DNA from: Bacillota bacterium
GTDB taxonomy: Bacteria; Bacillota; Sulfobacillia; JAJZYS01; JAJYTV01
Length of the DNA: 64,000 bases
NCBI GenBank assembly: GCA_021799275.1
Contig: JAJZAT010000009.1
Coordinates: 33,240-97,239 of the forward strand
Reading direction: 5' to 3'
Of this stretch, positions 60,081 through 64,000 are shown in pieces (the stretch's first letter is position 1; each line of letters opens with the position of its first letter). The notes beneath the pieces were generated by a model that saw nothing but the letters and a program-made list of their open reading frames with translations, did not search any database and had not been told where the DNA came from. The translations under genes were made by a program, and so were the position numbers.

Positions 60081-61505
60081 ATGGAGAGCAGCCACCCTGA
60101 ACCGCAGGCTTCGCCGTTCCTGCTGGGACGACCGGGACGCGCGAGCATGGCAGGGCGCATCAAGTGGATACTGATCGTCCTCATCGCGGCAGTCGAGATG
60201 GGCTTCGACTTCTGGATCGAACCGTGGTTGCGTTCAGCCACGCCATGGGAAGAGTTCGCCGAGCGATACATGTCAGTTGTCGAGTCGATCGCCATCTGCT
60301 CCATCATCTGGGTCGTTTTCACACAGATCGAGCGCCTCGAACGAAAGCTGGCGCAGCGCCAAGCCCAGCTGAGCCAGCTCTACGAGGCCGCCAGCCGATG
60401 GGACGAGCAACTCGAGGCACTCCATCAGGCGTCGGTGGACATCGCGCGGGACGGCACCTATCAGCAGGTTCTCGGACGTATCGCCGCGCTCGCGGCACAA
60501 CTGAGCCGTGCGACGTACTGCGCTCTCGCCGAGTTCGACGAGGCGCAGAACGTCGTGTCGTTCGTCACGTACGGAGTGGCGGAGGATGTGCGCCAGGCCA
60601 TCGGAAAACCGCCGAACCACAAAGGGCTCCTGTCACGGCTGTCCGGAACCAAACCACTCAGGCTCGACGATGTCACGCGTGGCCCGGGCTTCACGGGATT
60701 TCCCGCGGCACATCCTCAGTTCAGCGCCTTCCTGGGCGTACCGATACGCTGGGAGGGGGAACTACTCGGCCACCTCTATCTCGGGGGCCGCGAGGATGGC
60801 GACACCTTCAGTTTGCCGGACGAACGCCTGCTCCAGATGTTCGCGGTCCAGGCGGCGATCATCATAGCCCGCGAGAGGGTGGCGCGTGCCTACGCGAGTC
60901 AGGTGCGCCAGTCGGAGCGGCGGGAGATCGCGGTGGAATTGCACGACCGCGCGCTGCAGGGGCTCTATGCCCTCGGCATTCAGCTGCAGAGAGCCAAGGG
61001 GCACGGTCTAAAGTCCCTTACGGACACGATGACGGTAGATCTTGCGATCGAAGCGGTGCAGCGTTCCATGGTCGCCATCCGCGGCGTGCTGGAGGCACTC
61101 GAGCGCGACCCGCCGGCTAGCGCCGCGGAAGCTCTGCGGGCCGAGGCCGATGACGTCGCGCACCTGTACGGCGTCACCGTGGGCTGGCAGGGTATCGAGA
61201 TTGCGGACCGCCTGCCCAGACCCTGGGTCGCGAAACTTGGGCAGGTTGTGCATGAGGCGGTCGCCAACGCCGGGCGACACGGCCAGGCGGCGAAGGTATG
61301 GGTTGAACTGTCCTGCACGGAGCGGGAACTGCTCGTCCGGATCGAGGACGACGGTACAGGCTGCGCGAACTTCGAGATCCGGGAAGGGCATGGCATCGCC
61401 AACATGCTCCGCAACCTCGCTGAACTCGGCGGCACGGCGGCACTGGACTGCGCCGGAGCGAAGGGTGCGCGCCTGGACGTACGCCTGCCCTGGCCGGCCG
61501 CGTGA
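60081..61505 (+). CDS. GAF-domain sensor histidine kinase (HisKA_3), DevS/DosS-like
   Basis: GLLSRLSGTKPLRLDDVTRGPGFTGFPAAHPQFSAFLGVPIRWEGELLGHLYLGGREDGDTFS (DosS-like GAF), ERREIAVELHDRALQGLYALGIQLQ H-box, HATPase VVHEAVANAGRHG. Confidence 0.9.
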   Translation: MESSHPEPQASPFLLGRPGRASMAGRIKWILIVLIAAVEMGFDFWIEPWLRSATPWEEFAERYMSVVESIAICSIIWVVFTQIERLERKLAQRQAQLSQLYEAASRWDEQLEALHQASVDIARDGTYQQVLGRIAALAAQLSRATYCALAEFDEAQNVVSFVTYGVAEDVRQAIGKPPNHKGLLSRLSGTKPLRLDDVTRGPGFTGFPAAHPQFSAFLGVPIRWEGELLGHLYLGGREDGDTFSLPDERLLQMFAVQAAIIIARERVARAYASQVRQSERREIAVELHDRALQGLYALGIQLQRAKGHGLKSLTDTMTVDLAIEAVQRSMVAIRGVLEALERDPPASAAEALRAEADDVAHLYGVTVGWQGIEIADRLPRPWVAKLGQVVHEAVANAGRHGQAAKVWVELSCTERELLVRIEDDGTGCANFEIREGHGIANMLRNLAELGGTAALDCAGAKGARLDVRLPWPAA

Positions 61506-61546
61506 TGTGGGAAAGAATCGGTCAGAGGTAGAGAGGAGGGCCGCTG

Positions 61547-62218
61547 ATGATACGCGTCGTCATCGTAGATGACCATGAGGTTGTGCGTGTCGGGCTTGCC
61601 TCTCTGTTGCGGGACACCGTGGATTTTGTCGTAGATGCCATGGCAGGGAGTGCGGCCGAGGCCATCGCTGCCGTAGGCCGGCATCGGCCGGACGTAGTGA
61701 TCCTAGACATCCGCCTGCCAGATCGCTCAGGTCTCGACATCGTACCCGAACTCAGACGGATTGCTCCGGCAACGAAGATCGTGGTGCTCACGTCGTACGG
61801 TGAGGACCATGCCATGGTTGCTGCCGCCGCGACTGGTGTAGACGCCTTTCTGACGAAGACGGTCGACAGCGAAAAGCTCTGTAGCGCCATCCGCGCCGTG
61901 GCAGAAGGCCGACAGGTCCTGCGTGATCAGGTGGCCGACGCCTTGCTGCGTTATGTGCGCAACGGTGAGGCTGGCATGCGTCCCGAGACCCTCACACAGG
62001 CCCTCACTCCGCGCGAGGTCGAAGTCGCCAGGGCCGTGGCACTTGGACTGAGCAATAGGGAAGTGGCCGAACGCCTTGCCTTGGCGGAGAAAACGGTAAA
62101 GAACCATGTCAGTGATATCCTCGATAAGCTCGGCTTGTCGAGACGGGCGCAGATCGTCGCTCTGTTTAGTGGCGGCGGTCTTGCTCAATCTGGTGTGTCA
62201 CGTTTGGATACGATTTGA
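61547..62218 (+). CDS. NarL/LuxR-family response regulator, DevR/DosR-like
   Basis: IVDDHEVVRVGLASLLRDT, VILDIRLPDRSGLDIV, LTSYGEDHAMVAAA; HTH LTPREVEVARAVALGLSNREVAERLALAEKTVKNHVSDILDKLGLSRRAQ. Confidence 0.93.
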   Translation: MIRVVIVDDHEVVRVGLASLLRDTVDFVVDAMAGSAAEAIAAVGRHRPDVVILDIRLPDRSGLDIVPELRRIAPATKIVVLTSYGEDHAMVAAAATGVDAFLTKTVDSEKLCSAIRAVAEGRQVLRDQVADALLRYVRNGEAGMRPETLTQALTPREVEVARAVALGLSNREVAERLALAEKTVKNHVSDILDKLGLSRRAQIVALFSGGGLAQSGVSRLDTI

Positions 62219-62273
62219 GCCTCGGCTCGATCTCAAGGTTAGTTCCCCCGGCAGACTGATGGTACCTTCCGGG

Positions 62274-63161
62274 TCAGGGGACGACGAACGAGTTGAGCTC
62301 TGGCGTATTGAGGAGCACCGAGCTGGACGTGCTGCTGCAACTGAGCTGCACGTTGTCCCCTGACTGCACTGTCAGGGCAACGCTGACGGCGAGCGTTTCG
62401 TCGCCATTGGCCGGCATGGTCGCCGCGAATGTTGGCTGTGAGCCCAACCCGTTTTGGGCAGGGTTTCCGTTCAGCAACAATCTACAGGAAACGGTCTGCT
62501 GCGCGCTGGACTGGTTGATCAGGGGGAGTACGCCGTTCACCATGAGCGTGCCAGCGAAGGGGCCATCCCACACGTTTAGAACTTGGGGCGACGAGGCCGA
62601 AAGAATCGCGCCTCCTAGAACGGTCGCCGTTGCGTTCACCGGTCCGGCTGGCCCTTGAGGACCTTGTGGTCCTTGCGGTCCCGTGGCTCCTTGGGGTCCC
62701 TGCGGTCCCGTGGCTCCTTGGGGTCCCTGCGGTCCTGCTGGCCCCTGCGCCCCCGGGGCGCCGACGAGGGATGTTCCCGACGTGGGCCAGCCCCCTCTGG
62801 TCATCGGACCGTACAACGTGTCGGACGTGGTATCGAGGTAAAAATCCCCGATCTGCGCGCCGGATGTCGATGCGGTCGTCGGCGCCCCGAAGCCGCTCAG
62901 GAGGCCGATGCCTGGCGCCCCCTGCGGACCTTGGGCGTCAAAGGTGACGAGCACCGCCGCGTGGACGCAGCCGGCGCTCGGCTGCACCAGCGTGATCGTG
63001 TGTGGGTACGCCTTGCTCACGCAGGCGCGGATGACGCCTCCCTTGCCGACGAAAACCGGCTGGGAAGCACGGGATGCGGCTACCGTCACAGCGGTTGACG
63101 CCACCACGAGTGCTGCTGCGATCGGCACGACGGTACGAAGTTTTGCACGGATGTCCACCAG
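62274..63161 (-). CDS. Secreted collagen-like Gly-X-Y repeat protein
   Basis: [41 protein letters not shown] repeat between N-terminal and beta-rich C-terminal regions. GTG start behind GGGGGAG. Confidence 0.85.
   Translation of the reverse strand: MVDIRAKLRTVVPIAAALVVASTAVTVAASRASQPVFVGKGGVIRACVSKAYPHTITLVQPSAGCVHAAVLVTFDAQGPQGAPGIGLLSGFGAPTTASTSGAQIGDFYLDTTSDTLYGPMTRGGWPTSGTSLVGAPGAQGPAGPQGPQGATGPQGPQGATGPQGPQGPQGPAGPVNATATVLGGAILSASSPQVLNVWDGPFAGTLMVNGVLPLINQSSAQQTVSCRLLLNGNPAQNGLGSQPTFAATMPANGDETLAVSVALTVQSGDNVQLSCSSTSSSVLLNTPELNSFVVP
62656..62755 (-). repeat. 27-bp tandem repeat encoding GPQGPQGAT units
   Basis: ctgcggtcccgtggctccttggggtcc-type repeat units. Confidence 0.8.
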
Positions 63162-63235
63162 TACTCCCCCTTCTGGCGTATAGGTTTCTATCCGGCACGC
63201 TGTGGACCTTTGCCCGTCCAAGGAGCGGCTGGAGC

Positions 63236-63469
63236 ACGCGGCTGCGTGAACAGTTGAAGAGGAACCCCTCGGGCTCGGATCTCCTGCGTAACTCGCCCTA
63301 CCGCAGTTATCTTCGGGTCCAGGGCAAGGCGATCGCGATCGACGAGGCCAAGCTCACCCGCAGCGAGCGCTACGACGGCAAGTACGTCCTGCGTTCCAAT
63401 GCAGAGTTCAGTCACCAGGACGTCGTCCTGGCCAATAATGGACTTGGACAATTATGTGTGTCCCTATGA
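63236..63469 (+). pseudogene. Degenerate IS1634/IS4-type transposase fragment
   Basis: [64 protein letters not shown] then off-family NNGLGQLCVSL*; internal family segment with RYDGKYVLRSN motif. Confidence 0.65.
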
Positions 63470-63573
63470 CCTGAGTTTCGCCAGCTAAGGGCCGAGATCC
63501 GCTCTGGGAGCGGGTTAGATGGCGAGAATAGTGTTGTGGCACGGCGGCATCGCCGTGCTCATTTTGGCTTCAG

Positions 63574-64000
63574 TCAGTCCGTGGGTAGGTAACGCTGGAG
63601 GCCGAAGATGTCGAGAAGGCGCCGCTGGATGGTGGAGCACTCCGAGATGGTCCGGCGAGCGCGGCTGACGCTGTAGATCAGGACGATCTCCTGGATGTCC
63701 TTGAGTTCGGTGACGAGGGCTTCCGCGGAGAGCCCCAGCTCGCGGGTGCGGAACTGCAGGAGCTTGAAGACCATGAGCGCGATGACGCAGATGAAGCCGT
63801 AGATGCGGATCTTGGTGTCGGTGAAGTGGCGGATCGGCGAGAAGCGCAGGATGTCGGGCGACTTGATCAGGCGGAAGTCGTCTTCGATCTGGGTCTTGTC
63901 CTTGTTGTAGAGCGTCACGATCTCCTCGGTGGAAAGACTCTTCTCAGTGGAGAAGAGCAGCCGCTTGCCGAACTCCCACTGCTTCTCCTGCCACGCCTGC
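63574..64000 (-). mobile_element. IS1634-type transposase C-terminal part, extends past window edge
   Basis: QAWQEKQWEFGKRLLFSTEKSLSTEEIVTLYNKDKTQIEDDFRLIKSPDILRFSPIRHFTDTKIRIYGFICVIALMVFKLLQFRTRELGLS. Confidence 0.8.

Overview
High-GC bacterial chromosomal segment. The gene content and pur operon order suggest a Gram-positive Firmicutes-like lineage, but this is inference. Main blocks: (1) a pseudouridine/glycoside catabolic cluster (psuK-like, psuG, GH4, PfkB, lysA-like, GH1); (2) an ABC exporter, glyoxalase I, an HTH-metallo-beta-lactamase fusion, a DtxR/MntR regulator, proline dehydrogenase and an XRE-TPR regulator; (3) a complete overlapping purine operon purE-B-C-S-Q-L-F-M-N-H-D with no purK, preceded by an inverted pair of CCGAAC/GTTCGG (PurBox-like) elements; (4) housekeeping and accessory genes including trpS, gmk, hslO, lpdA, a MoaD-E1-rhodanese fusion plus JAMM peptidase, PhoU-like/PiT, MMPL, MFS and ABC genes; (5) a DevS/DevR (DosS/DosR)-like two-component system downstream of a NosR-type polyferredoxin and a ferredoxin-GltD-like fusion, with two DosR-like palindromes upstream; (6) a collagen-like protein and IS1634-type transposase remnants at the right edge. 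The most exciting observation is a probable unannotated selenoprotein at 34099..34446 (minus). It is a full-length Spx/ArsC-family protein in which the first Cys of the CxxC motif is an in-frame TGA (WYPG-U-TSCRKAR). A predicted hairpin 15 nt after the TGA has bacterial SECIS geometry. ORF callers split this gene and report only the C-terminal 70 aa.
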